From Deinococcus aerophilus (GTDB lineage Bacteria > Deinococcota > Deinococci > Deinococcales > Deinococcaceae), in assembly GCF_014647075.1 (NCBI RefSeq), contig NZ_BMOM01000032.1, positions 1-32,177 of the forward strand: a stretch of 32,177 bases of DNA, written 5' to 3'. The notes beneath the pieces are model-generated. The model was given only the letters and a program-made list of their open reading frames with translations, searched no databases and was not told where the DNA came from. The position numbers were made by a program, and so were the translations under genes. Shown here piece after piece: positions 1 to 12,762 of the stretch (its first letter is position 1; each line of letters opens with the position of its first letter).

Positions 1-1550
<1,550 letters not shown>

Positions 1551-1558
1551 CAGCGCTC

Positions 1559-1604
1559 AGGACCACCCGGATGGCCTGCCCGCGCATGTGTTCGGTGTGG
1601 TCCT
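1559..1604 (+). terminator. Inverted repeat after tgt (weak terminator candidate)
   Basis: AGGACCAC (1559-1566) and GTGGTCCT (1597-1604) form an 8-bp stem with a 30-nt loop just after the tgt stop. There is no U tract, so function as a factor-independent terminator is doubtful. Confidence 0.25.
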
Positions 1605-1684
1605 CATGAGACCCGCTCACCTTCATCACTTGATCAGAAAGCTTCGTTTGCGCTCGAGAAGCAGGTTTTACCACGCTCTCAGGG

Positions 1685-1714
1685 TTGACCCCCTGATCTT
1701 CATGCTTGTATCAT
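1685..1714 (+). promoter_or_regulatory. Promoter of slpA
   Basis: TTGACC (1685-1690), 18 nt, TATCAT (1709-1714). This is the best -35/-10 pair in the 335-bp gap between tgt and slpA. It predicts a transcription start near 1721 and therefore a leader of about 165 nt. Confidence 0.6.
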
Positions 1715-1720
1715 CCGTCT

Positions 1721-1885
1721 GATCTGCCTTTCGACAAGCCATTCAGGTGTGACGGAAGCAGGTTGCGCGAAGGGATCATGCAGCGGTGAACTACTCCGGG
1801 AGAGGAAACTCGGGAACTCGCCCCATCGTCATCTTCAGAAGCCGCAAGGCTGCTTCCGACGCGCGACGTTTTTTTGGGGGTTCAT
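1721..1885 (+). promoter_or_regulatory. Long structured 5' leader of slpA
   Basis: The leader can close on itself: CGGAAGCAG (1753-1761) pairs perfectly with CTGCTTCCG (1850-1858). The stem extends, after a small internal loop, with TTGCG (1763-1767) against CGCAA (1843-1847). The resulting 14-bp long-range stem encloses about 75 nt and ends roughly 20 nt before the G-run (1876-1880), which is the only ribosome-binding-like element before the ATG. It may stabilise this probably very abundant mRNA. No known riboswitch motif is recognised. Confidence 0.45.
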
Positions 1886-5137
<3,252 letters not shown>

Positions 5138-5167
5138 GCCCCTACTCCTCACCCTGTTTCCTGAAAG

Positions 5168-5192
5168 CCCCCGCCTTTGTGCGGGGGTTTTT
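5168..5192 (+). terminator. Factor-independent terminator of slpA
   Basis: CCCCCGC (5168-5174), 6-nt loop, GCGGGGG (5181-5187), TTTTT. A classic strong hairpin plus U tract 30 nt after the slpA stop. Confidence 0.92.
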
Positions 5193-5235
5193 CCTGTTTC
5201 AGGGGAGGCCAGACGCTTTGGGGCGCAAGTGCCGC

Positions 5236-5247
5236 TAGACTCTGGAC
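5236..5247 (+). promoter_or_regulatory. Leaderless-type -10 box of ppaC
   Basis: TAGACT (5236-5241) is followed by 6 nt and ATG at 5248. There is no Shine-Dalgarno sequence, so transcription probably starts at the start codon. The -35 is unclear. Confidence 0.55.
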
Positions 5248-6201
5248 ATGCTTGCTGTGTTCGGTCACCTGAATCCTGATACCGATGCCATCGCCTCTGC
5301 CCTGGTCTATGCCCGGCTGCTGTCCCGTCAGGGTGTACAGGCCCAGGCCTACCGGCTGGGCGACCTCAATTTCGAGACGCCTTTTGTGCTGCGGCACGCG
5401 GATGTGGAGGCTCCGCCGCTGTTGCCCTCCCTGCCTGCGGGAACGGCGGTGGCACTGGTGGACCACAATGAGAGCGCCCAATCGGTGTCCAATCTGGCCG
5501 AGCTGACCGTGACACGGGTGGTAGACCACCACAAGCTGGGCGACCTGACCACCGTGCAGCCGGCCTTCCTGCGCTTTGAGCCTGTGGGCTGCACCGCCAC
5601 GCTGCTGCTCAAGCTGCACCGCGAGGCGCGGCTGAGCGTTGAGCAAACCGACGCCCGCTTGATGCTCAGCGCCATCCTGAGCGACACGCTGCATTTCCGC
5701 AGTCCCACGACCACCCCCGACGACCGGGAGGCGGTGGCTTTTCTGGCGCCGATTGCAGGCGTGAAGGACGTGACGGCGTACGCGCTGGAGATGTTCGCCG
5801 CCAAGAGCGATCTGGGGGACACCCCCGCCGAGGCGCTGCTGAAGATGGACTACAAGGTCTTTCCCTTCGGCGACCCGGCCCAGCCCCAGTCATGGGGCCT
5901 GGGAGTCATCGAGACGACCAACCCGGCCTACGTGTTCGGACGCCAGGCCGAGCTGCTGTCGGCGATGACGGCGGCGCGGAACGCAGACGGACTGAGCGGC
6001 GTGCTGCTGAGCGTGGTGGACATCCTCAACGAGACCAACCGCACGCTGGTTCCGGGCGCGCTGGAAGAGCAGGTGGTGCGTGAGACCTTCGGCGTGCTGA
6101 CCACCGGCAGCGTGGCCGACCTGGGCGACCGCATCAGCCGCAAGAAGCAGATCGTACCGGCGCTGGAACGGTATTTCGAGGGCCAGGACGCGCGGAGCTG
6201 A
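5248..6201 (+). CDS. ppaC: Manganese-dependent inorganic pyrophosphatase (DHH family)
   Basis: This cytosolic enzyme hydrolyses pyrophosphate to two phosphates and pulls biosynthetic reactions forward. The 317 residues show the family II pyrophosphatase pattern. The N-terminal DHH domain has HLNPDTD (7-13), VDHNES (71-76) and VVDHHK (91-96), whose His and Asp residues bind the two manganese ions. A SDTLHFRSPTTT segment follows, and the C-terminal DHHA2 domain carries the substrate-binding SRKKQ near residue 300. No regulatory CBS domains are present. The length is typical. folC starts 7 nt after the stop, so the two are probably cotranscribed. The gene directly follows slpA but is separated from it by a strong terminator and has its own leaderless promoter. 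Confidence 0.94.
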   Translation: MLAVFGHLNPDTDAIASALVYARLLSRQGVQAQAYRLGDLNFETPFVLRHADVEAPPLLPSLPAGTAVALVDHNESAQSVSNLAELTVTRVVDHHKLGDLTTVQPAFLRFEPVGCTATLLLKLHREARLSVEQTDARLMLSAILSDTLHFRSPTTTPDDREAVAFLAPIAGVKDVTAYALEMFAAKSDLGDTPAEALLKMDYKVFPFGDPAQPQSWGLGVIETTNPAYVFGRQAELLSAMTAARNADGLSGVLLSVVDILNETNRTLVPGALEEQVVRETFGVLTTGSVADLGDRISRKKQIVPALERYFEGQDARS

Positions 6202-6208
6202 CCCGGCG

Positions 6209-7462
6209 GTGGACGCCGACCTGAACTGGCTGTTCGCGCGGCAACGCTTCGGGATGCATCCGGGGCTGACGCGGGTGCGCGCGCTGCTCTCGCGGGTCGG
6301 GAATCCGCAGCGGGCGTTTGGGGTGGTCCTGGTGGGGGGCACCAACGGCAAAGGGTCCACGGCCGCCGTGCTCGCTGCCATGCTGCAGGCGGACGGCCGG
6401 CGCACGGCCCTGTTCACCAGCCCCCACCTGACCCGCTTTAACGAGCGCTTCCGGGTCAATGGTCAGGAGTTGCCTGAATCTGAGGTTGCCGCTGCCCTCG
6501 CCCGCCTGCGCCCCCACGCCGAGGCGACAGACGCGACCTTTTTCGAGATCGTCACGGCCCTGGGAGCGCTGCTGTTCGCGGAAGCGGGGGCAGAGGTGGC
6601 GGTCATGGAGGTGGGCCTGGGGGGACGGCTGGATTCCACCAACGCGCTTGATCCGGTTCTCAGCGTGATCACCAACGTCGGCCTTGACCACACGGCGGTC
6701 CTGGGAGACACAGTAGAGGCCATCGCCACCGAGAAGGCGGGCATCCTGCGCTCGGGGCTTCCGGCGGTGACCGGGGTGGTGGGTGGCCTGCTGCCCATCC
6801 TGCGGGCCACCGGAGCCGGGGTATGGGCCCTGGGCGAGGAACTGCACCCGCAGACCCGGTCTCTGGGCTGGCGGGGAGCCGAGGTTGATCTGGAACTGCC
6901 CGCCGGCTCGGTGGCCTTCCAGACGCCCCTGCTGGGGACGCACGGGGCGAGGAACGCTGCGCTGGCGGCGGCGGCGGCGCTACGCTTGGGGGTTTCCCCG
7001 GCGGCTGTCCAGCAGGGAGCAGCCGCGGCCACCTGGCCCGGACGGCTGGAAGTGCTGCCGTGGCGGGGCGGGCGCATTCTGCTGGACGGTGCACACAATC
7101 CGGACGGTGCGCGGGCGCTGGCCGCCGCCCTGGTGGACCTGCAGGTGCGGCCGCTGCCACTCATCTTCGGAGTGGCGGAGGACAAGGCGGTGGCGGAGGT
7201 GGTGCGGGCGCTGCGGCCCCATGCGTCGCGGGTGATCCTGACCCGCGCGGTCCTGAGTCCCCGCGCCGCCCACCCCGACACGCTGGCCCCTCACTTCGCC
7301 GAGGTGCCCGTCACGCTGACCGACTCGCCGCAGGAGGCCCTGGCGGTGCTGGAGGCGTACTCCGCCCCTCTGGCGCTGGTGTGCGGCAGCCTCTACCTGA
7401 TCGGCGAGGTCCGACCCCTGCTGCTGGGCCACAGCGGTGAGGGCCGCGAGCGGTGGCAATAG
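6209..7462 (+). CDS. folC: Folylpolyglutamate synthase / dihydrofolate synthase
   Basis: A Mur-ligase-like enzyme that adds glutamate to dihydropteroate and to reduced folates. The 417-residue protein has the P-loop GGTNGKGST (43-51), the FTSPHLTRFNERFRVNG block and EVGLGGRLDSTNAL (metal and folate binding). TNVGLDHTAVLG and ATEKAGI follow, then the C-terminal LDGAHNPDGARALAAAL and VCGSLYLIGEVR. It begins with GTG at 6209, 7 nt after ppaC; no better upstream start exists because the intergenic gap is so small. Whether it has both activities or only the polyglutamate one cannot be told from sequence. It ends 31 bp from the convergent small gene at 7494, with no obvious terminator. Confidence 0.94.
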   Translation: MDADLNWLFARQRFGMHPGLTRVRALLSRVGNPQRAFGVVLVGGTNGKGSTAAVLAAMLQADGRRTALFTSPHLTRFNERFRVNGQELPESEVAAALARLRPHAEATDATFFEIVTALGALLFAEAGAEVAVMEVGLGGRLDSTNALDPVLSVITNVGLDHTAVLGDTVEAIATEKAGILRSGLPAVTGVVGGLLPILRATGAGVWALGEELHPQTRSLGWRGAEVDLELPAGSVAFQTPLLGTHGARNAALAAAAALRLGVSPAAVQQGAAAATWPGRLEVLPWRGGRILLDGAHNPDGARALAAALVDLQVRPLPLIFGVAEDKAVAEVVRALRPHASRVILTRAVLSPRAAHPDTLAPHFAEVPVTLTDSPQEALAVLEAYSAPLALVCGSLYLIGEVRPLLLGHSGEGRERWQ

Positions 7463-7493
7463 GGATGGTCGGACCTTTGGGTTGAGAATCCCG

Positions 7494-7745
7494 TTAAACG
7501 GCCTGCCGGCGCTCTGCCTGGGCGATCAGGTAGGCGCGGGCGGCGTTCAGCCAGCGCTGCGCGAGGTCGCTGTGGGGATAGCCGCGTTCGCGCAGCGCCG
7601 GGGTGCCCAGGCTCAGCTGCCGCTCGATGCGGCGCACCGCGCTCAGCCCACCGCCGTTCTCGATCTCGATCAGGGTGTTGAGCATGGTGGTGGGGTGAAC
7701 GTAACCCACTCGAATGCTCTCGGCGATGGTATCCAGTTCACGCAT
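7494..7745 (-). CDS. Small uncharacterised protein (83 aa)
   Basis: I do not recognise a named family. The protein begins MRELDTIAESIRVGYVHP and is predicted mostly helical and soluble, with many Arg and Glu residues. It has no signal peptide, Cys or membrane segment. Support for it being real: AGGAG lies 8 nt upstream of the ATG at 7745, a good promoter (TTGCTG-18-TATAGT) lies further upstream, codon use is like its neighbours, and it fills the gap between two conserved genes. It is divergent from ddrO and the two promoter regions are adjacent, so DdrO might affect it; that is inference. Confidence 0.75.
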   Translation of the reverse strand: MRELDTIAESIRVGYVHPTTMLNTLIEIENGGGLSAVRRIERQLSLGTPALRERGYPHSDLAQRWLNAARAYLIAQAERRQAV

Positions 7746-7827
7746 GGTCGGTTCTCCTGGGGCTCCCGCCTTCCTGCCGGTTGACGCTCAGACGGGGCAG
7801 AGCAAAGAAAGCTTGCTGCTGATTACG

Positions 7828-7857
7828 ACTATAGCAGAGCGCTGGCGCCTGCAGCAA
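7828..7857 (-). promoter_or_regulatory. Promoter of the 83-aa gene
   Basis: On the minus strand TTGCTG (7857-7852), 18 nt, TATAGT (7833-7828). It gives a leader of about 75 nt. It lies back to back with the ddrO promoter about 25 bp away. Confidence 0.55.
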
Positions 7858-7873
7858 GAACTCGCCTTGGTGA

Positions 7874-7890
7874 TTCTGTATTGACCGTAC
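7874..7890 (+). promoter_or_regulatory. Candidate RDRM operator (DdrO binding site) at the ddrO promoter
   Basis: TTCTGTATTGACCGTAC matches 9 of 17 positions of the RDRM consensus as I recall it (TTATGTCATTGACATAA) and overlaps the -35 box of ddrO. DdrO is known to repress its own gene, so an operator is expected here. The palindrome is weak and the call needs a matrix search. Confidence 0.4.
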
Positions 7891-7909
7891 CTCGGGGCGG
7901 TGTTACACT
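7881..7909 (+). promoter_or_regulatory. Promoter of ddrO
   Basis: TTGACC (7881-7886), 17 nt, TACACT (7904-7909). A strong sigma-A-type pair predicting a start near 7916 and a leader of about 155 nt. Confidence 0.7.
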
Positions 7910-7915
7910 CCAACC

Positions 7916-8071
7916 AAGGCTGCCCGATTCTGCCCACAGGCAAACCGTCTCTCTGGAGGGTTGCCGCGCGGTGGAGGGGCCAGTCCCAGGCGGCACGCCG
8001 CCTCTGTCTCACGCGGGTCTGTCCGCCGGGGACAGGGGGGTGAGGCCACGCCGCAGCCAAGGAGGTGACAC
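7916..8071 (+). promoter_or_regulatory. GC-rich structured leader and Shine-Dalgarno of ddrO
   Basis: The leader contains a 6-bp hairpin CTGTCC/GGACAG (8019-8024 with 8030-8035) and a GC palindrome AGGCGGC..GCCGCCT around 7988-8003. It ends in AAGGAGGTGA (8059-8068), an almost perfect Shine-Dalgarno 3 nt before the ATG. This is unlike the leaderless genes nearby. I see no coding gene in it. Confidence 0.5.
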
Positions 8072-8461
8072 ATGAAACTGCACGAACGACTCCGCGAACT
8101 CCGTAGTGAACGCGGGCTGCGGCTCAAAGACGTCGCCGAGACCGCCGGGATCAGCGTCCCGTACCTCAGCGACCTCGAACGTGGCCGCACCAATCCTAGC
8201 CTGGAAACCCTGCAGACCCTGGCCGGGGCCTACGTCATCACGGTTCACGATCTGCTCGAAGGCGTCGAGTTCTACGGCGCGTCCACCGAGGGCGCCCTGC
8301 CCAAGGGACTCGCCGATCTGGTGGCCGATCCCACCCTGGGGCCGCAGATCACGCCCGACTGGGTCCAGACCCTCTCGCGCATTGAACTGCGCGGCAAACG
8401 TCCCCGTGACAAGGGCGACTGGTACGAGATCTACCTGCACCTCAAGCGCATCCTGAACTGA
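8072..8461 (+). CDS. ddrO: DdrO, repressor of the radiation/desiccation response regulon
   Basis: A 129-residue XRE-type DNA-binding protein. The N-terminal helix-turn-helix covers residues 5-55 ([32 protein letters not shown]). The C-terminal dimerisation domain ends ...[12 protein letters not shown]. It is nearly identical, from memory, to D. radiodurans DdrO (DR_2574). The site cut by the metalloprotease IrrE after irradiation is present at Leu106-Arg107 within RIELRGK. In the family, DdrO dimers sit on RDRM operators and repress recA, ddr and other repair genes; cleavage derepresses them. Its distance from slpA, with ppaC and folC between, agrees with the DR_2577-DR_2574 neighbourhood. 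The start is fixed by the strong Shine-Dalgarno sequence. Confidence 0.97.
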   Translation: MKLHERLRELRSERGLRLKDVAETAGISVPYLSDLERGRTNPSLETLQTLAGAYVITVHDLLEGVEFYGASTEGALPKGLADLVADPTLGPQITPDWVQTLSRIELRGKRPRDKGDWYEIYLHLKRILN

Positions 8462-8481
8462 GTTTCAGGAGCATACCGGGT

Positions 8482-8510
8482 CAGCGGCCACCGCCTGCTG
8501 GCCTGTTTTA
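8482..8510 (+). terminator. Terminator of ddrO
   Basis: CAG-(C bulge)-GGCCA (8482-8490) pairs with TGGCCTG (8499-8505) and is followed by TTTTA. It overlaps the end of the convergent gene at 8508. Confidence 0.6.
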
Positions 8511-10196
8511 TTGGGTCCGGGTGCCTCCCCGGGCCAGTAGCAGGGTACCGGCTCCCCAGGCCCCGCCGATCAGGGACAGGGCAAAGGCCAGCGGCGGCGC
8601 GCCCAGGCTGGCGGCCACCGCGCTCAGCCCCAGCAGCGCGCCCACCGCGTCGGGCACCGGCAGGCGCAGGCGGTGGGCCACGCTGCGGCCCACGTCGTAG
8701 GCGCTCACGCTCAGGCCCACCGCGATCAACACGGCGGTCAGGGCGGCGGCGACCAGCGCCGGACCCAGCAGCCCCGAGAGTGCCAGGGCCAGTGCCGGGC
8801 CGCTCAGCGCGGCCAGGGCGAGCACGCCCAGGGCCAGCGTGCGCATGGGGGCGTGGCGCTGCCGGCTCGCCAGGGTGGGGGCCAGCCCCGCCACGAACAG
8901 CAGCAGCAGCGCGCCCCCGGTCAGCGTGACGAACACCTGCGGCCACGCCGCGCTGCCCAGCCAGCCCAGCAGCGGGCGGAAGGCGGCAACGGTCGCCAGG
9001 GCGATGCCCTGCGGCGGCGAGGTTTCCAGGGCGTCCAGGTCATCCGGAGCGTGCCCGAGCAGTGCATTGACCCGTCCGCTGACCTGGGCCCCGGGAGCTC
9101 GGCGCACGTCGCCCAGCAGCGTGACCACCTCGCCGCGCACCCGCGCGCCCGCTTCCAGCTGAATGTGGCCGCCCACGGCGATGACGTTGCCCTCCACCGG
9201 TTCATTGACGGTGATGTTCTGTCCGAAGCGCACGTCTCCGTGGGCTGCAACCGCATACAGCGCGGGCAGGGTCAACACGGCGCTGAGCGCAAAGGCCCCG
9301 GCCCCGACCTGCCGCATCACGGGCCCCGGCCGCCAGCTCACGGCGGCGGAGGTGAGCAGCAGCAGACCCAGCCCGACTCCAGCAAGCGGCGAGACCTGCG
9401 CGAGCAGGGTACGCAGCACCAGTGCCCCGGCGGCCAGATTGGGCCACGCCGTCGTGATGGCCAGCAGGGTCAGGCCGACCATCAGGGCGAGCACGAGCAC
9501 CAGTGGAGCCGGGTTGTGCCGGACTGCGGTGGCCGCGTTCAGACCAGGGACGCCTTCCGGAATGGGCAAGGGGGACGGCCGGACCTCGGGTCTGCGAACC
9601 TGCCCGGAACCGGGGGCCTGCCCGCGCTCCACCTCCCGGACCAGCCGGGGCACCACCGCCGCCGCCACCGAGGACGGCAGCGGGGGGACCGGGAGGACCC
9701 CGGTGAGCCGGGCCGACGCTGTTACTTCCGCCGCGACGGCCGCCGCCACACTGCGCGGCAGCGGGGCAGCGCCCAGCAGGTGGGCCGTGCGAACATCGTC
9801 CATCACCTCGGCTGCGAGGCTGCGGGGCAGGGGAGGCGGCTGGATATCTTGCAGGGTCAGCGAGGCGGCGATGTCCGAGACGACTGCCCCCGCCACGGAA
9901 CGGGGAAGCCGGGACGGAGCAGCTTCCAGGCGGGCGCGCCAGGCGATGTCTGAGGCGGCGGCGGCGGCCACACTGCCGGGCAATGGCGGCGGCGGCAGGG
10001 CACCCAGTTGCCGCGTGACCGCACCGAGCGCCCGCCGCCAGCGGTCCACCCCCACCTGATCGGGCACGGCGCGCAGCAGGTCGTGCTCGGCCGGAGACAA
10101 CTCTCCGGCGGACTCGCGGTGCAACAGGTCGAGCCAGGCGGGTCGTGGTGGCTCGGCCTGCGGCGCTGCGCCCGGGTTGTGTCGCTCCGCGTCCAT
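8508..10196 (-). CDS. Membrane protein with five-fold PLPxSVAAAV repeats and bactofilin-like beta segment
   Basis: 562 residues; I know no gene symbol. Residues 1-60 are soluble and helical, with a WLDLL...GELSPAEHDLL stretch reminiscent of anti-sigma N-termini but without the zinc ligands. Residues 68-193 contain five tandem units with core P-L-P-x-S-V/L-A-x-x-V. Residues 194-228 are a Pro/Arg linker. Three membrane segments follow (about 231-249, 269-286, 298-317). Residues 323-382 look like a short polymer-forming (bactofilin, DUF583-like) beta-helix with the GNVIAVGGHIQLEAGARVRGEV pattern split over strands. About five more membrane segments follow to the end. It may scaffold an envelope structure; the function is unknown. 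It is last in the run yceD-moaC-this gene, starting 71 nt after moaC, with GAGGAAAG before the ATG. Confidence 0.85.
   Translation of the reverse strand: MDAERHNPGAAPQAEPPRPAWLDLLHRESAGELSPAEHDLLRAVPDQVGVDRWRRALGAVTRQLGALPPPPLPGSVAAAAASDIAWRARLEAAPSRLPRSVAGAVVSDIAASLTLQDIQPPPLPRSLAAEVMDDVRTAHLLGAAPLPRSVAAAVAAEVTASARLTGVLPVPPLPSSVAAAVVPRLVREVERGQAPGSGQVRRPEVRPSPLPIPEGVPGLNAATAVRHNPAPLVLVLALMVGLTLLAITTAWPNLAAGALVLRTLLAQVSPLAGVGLGLLLLTSAAVSWRPGPVMRQVGAGAFALSAVLTLPALYAVAAHGDVRFGQNITVNEPVEGNVIAVGGHIQLEAGARVRGEVVTLLGDVRRAPGAQVSGRVNALLGHAPDDLDALETSPPQGIALATVAAFRPLLGWLGSAAWPQVFVTLTGGALLLLFVAGLAPTLASRQRHAPMRTLALGVLALAALSGPALALALSGLLGPALVAAALTAVLIAVGLSVSAYDVGRSVAHRLRLPVPDAVGALLGLSAVAASLGAPPLAFALSLIGGAWGAGTLLLARGGTRTQ
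9618..9995 (-). repeat. Five tandem protein repeats (about 23-27 aa each)
   Basis: Within the preceding protein, units begin near residues 71, 97, 121, 145 and 172: PLPGSVAAAAASDI, RLPRSVAGAVVSDI, PLPRSLAAEVMDDV, PLPRSVAAAVAAEV and PLPSSVAAAVVPRL. The core is conserved while the spacers differ, so it is an old, selected repeat rather than a recent DNA duplication. Confidence 0.85.
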
Positions 10197-10267
10197 GTCT
10201 TTCCTCTACGCCTTTTGGCTGACCCTGGTTCCCAACCGTGGTCCCGGCTGTCTAGGGCACCGGGCGT

Positions 10268-10777
<510 letters not shown>

Positions 10778-10779
10778 CC

Positions 10780-11382
10780 TCAGTCCTCCGGCAGCTTGAG
10801 GTCGCGCAGCGCGGCGAAGGGGGTCTGCCGGGCGTGGGTGGTGCCTTCCGGAATGCCCAGGTTGTCGTCGATCTCCTCGACCGGCACGGCGGCCATGTGT
10901 TCACAGGAGCCTTCGTTGAGGTCCTGGCCGCAGATCTGACACAGCCCCTTGCACTCGGGGTCGTGCAGCACACTCAGGGGCGACTGCAGCAGGGTCGTCT
11001 CGGCGAGATAGCTGCTGAGGTCGACGTTGGGGTCACCGAAGACCAGCACTTCCTCGCCGGTCTCCGCCTCCTCCAGGTAGGGGGCGTCGGCGGACGGCTC
11101 GTAGCGCATCAGGGTGCCCAGCGTGAGTTCCAGCGGCACCGGCACCTCCCGCAGGCAGCGGGCGCACTCCATGACCACCGTCGGCTCGAAGGTGCCCTGC
11201 AGATACATCTCGTTGCCGCTGAGCGCGTTGACGTCAATGTCATACGCGGCGGGTTCCGTGAAGGTGAGCGTCTGGGGCTGTCCGCCCTGCTCGTAGTGGA
11301 GGTGATCCAGGGTGCCCTCGGCGTGCGCGTCGTCCGACGAGCGCAGCAGTGAGCCCAGGTGAATTCGGGGAGAATCGTTCAT
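10780..11382 (-). CDS. yceD: YceD / DUF177 family protein
   Basis: 200 residues. The family is linked to ribosome and 23S rRNA metabolism and usually lies just upstream of rpmF. Here the downstream gene is moaC, and no rpmF follows. Sequence marks: [17 protein letters not shown] (Cys73, Cys76) and a second cysteine cluster [15 protein letters not shown] with Cys144, Cys148, Cys151 and Cys160. Together these are a plausible zinc-binding set, as in many DUF177 members. The central acidic part ([29 protein letters not shown]) fits the family. The ATG at 11382 lies 6 nt after a TATGAT box, so the mRNA is probably leaderless and this start is well supported. Confidence 0.88.
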   Translation of the reverse strand: MNDSPRIHLGSLLRSSDDAHAEGTLDHLHYEQGGQPQTLTFTEPAAYDIDVNALSGNEMYLQGTFEPTVVMECARCLREVPVPLELTLGTLMRYEPSADAPYLEEAETGEEVLVFGDPNVDLSSYLAETTLLQSPLSVLHDPECKGLCQICGQDLNEGSCEHMAAVPVEEIDDNLGIPEGTTHARQTPFAALRDLKLPED

Positions 11383-11394
11383 CGCTCAATCATA
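11383..11394 (-). promoter_or_regulatory. Leaderless-type promoter of yceD-moaC
   Basis: On the minus strand TATGAT (11394-11389), 6 nt, ATG at 11382. A near-consensus -10 at the leaderless distance; a -35 is only weakly visible. Confidence 0.65.
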
Positions 11395-11525
11395 GGGCGC
11401 GGGGGCGTCCATTAACCGCGCTCCCGTCACGGTCCAGCCGGACCTACCCCAGTTGCGTTACAACAGCGCTGGTCCGCCTGCCCAGCAGCATACAGAGCGG
11501 GCCAGAGGCCACCAGGGCAGGAGGC

Positions 11526-12584
11526 TCAGGCCAGTTCCACCACGCTGGCATCCGAGATGGTCAGCTTGTGGGCGCGGGGCATGGTGTGGCCGCCGCTGAC
11601 GCGGGCGCGCACGCCGATCAGGCAGTCCTGCAACCGTTGGCCGACGTTCTCGATCACGGCTCCCTCGTCCACCACACTGTGCTCGACCTCGGCCCCGCGG
11701 ATCACGCTGCCGCGCCCGATGCTGGTAAAGGGCCCGATGTAGGCGTCCTCGATGATCACGTCCTCGTCCAGCATCACCGGTCCCACGATCTTGCTGCGGA
11801 TCACCCGGGCCGACGCCGGAACCACCACCCGCCCCGAAATCAGGGAGTCCTCGATCGTCCCCTGGAGGTCGGCCTCGATGTCCTCGAGCAGCAGCCGGTT
11901 GGCATCCAGCAGGTCGGCCGGACGTCCGGTGTCCTTCCACCAGCCCTCGACCCGCTGGCCCAGCACCGCGCAGCCCCGGTCGATCAGGCCCTGGATACCG
12001 TCGGTGATCTCGTATTCGCCCCGTGCGGAGGGGGGCATGCCCTCGAGCACCTCGAAAATCTGAGGAGTAAAGCAGTACAGGCCCGCCACCGCCAGGTTGC
12101 TGGGCGGGTCCTTGGGCTTCTCGACGAGCCGGGTGATGCGCTGGCCGTCAAGCTGGGCCACCCCGAACGCCGTTGGATCGGGCACCTCGACCAGCGCGAT
12201 CAGGGCCGCCGGTGTCTGCTTTTCAAACTGCTCTATGAACGGCCGGGCCCCGAACTCGAACAGGTTGTCTCCCAGGTATACACAGAAATTGGATTCCCCC
12301 ACCCACTCGCGGGCGGTGAGGACTGCGTGCCCCAGCCCCAGCTGTTCGTGCTGGTTGATCAGGGTGACCGTGACACCCTGGACCTTGCGCAGGGCATGTT
12401 GAATCTCGCCGCGGGTAATGTCGGAGACCACCACGCCGATCTCTGTAATTCCCGCCGCCGCCAGGGTCTGGATGGCGTGCCGGATGATGGGCTGCCCGGC
12501 CACCCGCAGCACAGGCTTGGGCCGGGTAAAGGTCAGGGGACGCAGACGGGTGCCCAGGCCTGCGGCGGGGATAATGGCTTTCAT
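11526..12584 (-). CDS. Glucose-1-phosphate thymidylyltransferase, long form (left-handed beta-helix C-terminus)
   Basis: A nucleotidyltransferase of 352 residues. The N-terminal catalytic domain has [19 protein letters not shown] (6-24), LGDNLFEF, a VEKPKDPP block and GWWKDTGR. From about residue 240 the protein turns into hexapeptide repeats (I-V-x-P-x-x-x-x patterns such as [15 protein letters not shown]). This matches the long-form RmlA family (TIGR01208), which makes dTDP-glucose; a UDP-glucose role cannot be excluded. The longer open frame from 12626 is rejected because the family start is MKAIIPAAG and a TAGAAT box lies 7 nt before that ATG. It sits divergent to the polysaccharide operon, which has its own short-form rmlA at 22551. 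Confidence 0.9.
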   Translation of the reverse strand: MKAIIPAAGLGTRLRPLTFTRPKPVLRVAGQPIIRHAIQTLAAAGITEIGVVVSDITRGEIQHALRKVQGVTVTLINQHEQLGLGHAVLTAREWVGESNFCVYLGDNLFEFGARPFIEQFEKQTPAALIALVEVPDPTAFGVAQLDGQRITRLVEKPKDPPSNLAVAGLYCFTPQIFEVLEGMPPSARGEYEITDGIQGLIDRGCAVLGQRVEGWWKDTGRPADLLDANRLLLEDIEADLQGTIEDSLISGRVVVPASARVIRSKIVGPVMLDEDVIIEDAYIGPFTSIGRGSVIRGAEVEHSVVDEGAVIENVGQRLQDCLIGVRARVSGGHTMPRAHKLTISDASVVELA

Positions 12585-12597
12585 TGAGGGTATTCTA
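12585..12597 (-). promoter_or_regulatory. Leaderless-type promoter of long-form thymidylyltransferase
   Basis: On the minus strand TAGAAT (12597-12592), 7 nt, ATG at 12584. No Shine-Dalgarno; -35 weak. Confidence 0.55.
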
Positions 12598-12630
12598 GGT
12601 GTTCTCTTTTCCCATCTCTCTGACACAATC

Positions 12631-12659
12631 TTGACCCTTATCGCAACTCCTGATAGGTC
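12631..12659 (+). promoter_or_regulatory. Candidate promoter of the polysaccharide operon
   Basis: TTGACC (12631-12636), 17 nt, TAGGTC (12654-12659). The -35 is good and the -10 poor. It is the only reasonable pair on the plus strand in the 315-bp gap, and predicts a leader of about 235 nt before the first operon gene. Confidence 0.35.
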
Positions 12660-12687
12660 CGGTTTTTCCTTGGAGGAGTCAGGCGGA

Positions 12688-12696
12688 ATGGCATAA
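12688..12696 (+). other. Start-Ala-stop minigene in the operon leader
   Basis: ATG GCA TAA, preceded at 9 nt by GGAGGAG (12672-12678), a better Shine-Dalgarno than that of the first real gene. It could occupy ribosomes in the leader and affect the hairpin that follows. Possibly chance. Confidence 0.3.
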
Positions 12697-12714
12697 CCGG
12701 TACATTACCTGCCG

Positions 12715-12750
12715 GAATGGGATGGCACAAAGCTGTCCCGTTCTCCTTTT
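12715..12750 (+). terminator. Attenuator-like hairpin in the polysaccharide operon leader
   Basis: GAATGGGA (12715-12722) pairs with TCCCGTTC (12736-12743), with one G-U pair and a 13-nt loop, and is followed by TCCTTTT (12744-12750). It lies between the candidate promoter and the first gene, so if active it would attenuate rather than end transcription. Confidence 0.4.
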
Positions 12751-12762
12751 CGAAAGGATAAG

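Noticed and set aside
7814..7838. CTGCT...AGCAG inverted repeat considered as the RDRM operator
   Set aside because: Its arms do not match the TTATG/CATAA pattern, and it lies downstream of the divergent promoter rather than at ddrO.
8673..9953. Plus-strand open frame with Gln/Arg/Gly-rich product
   Set aside because: A shadow of the repeat and membrane protein on the minus strand, with no start signals.
12585..12626. N-terminal extension of the long-form thymidylyltransferase
   Set aside because: The extra 14 residues include the -10 box; the family start is MKAIIPAAG.
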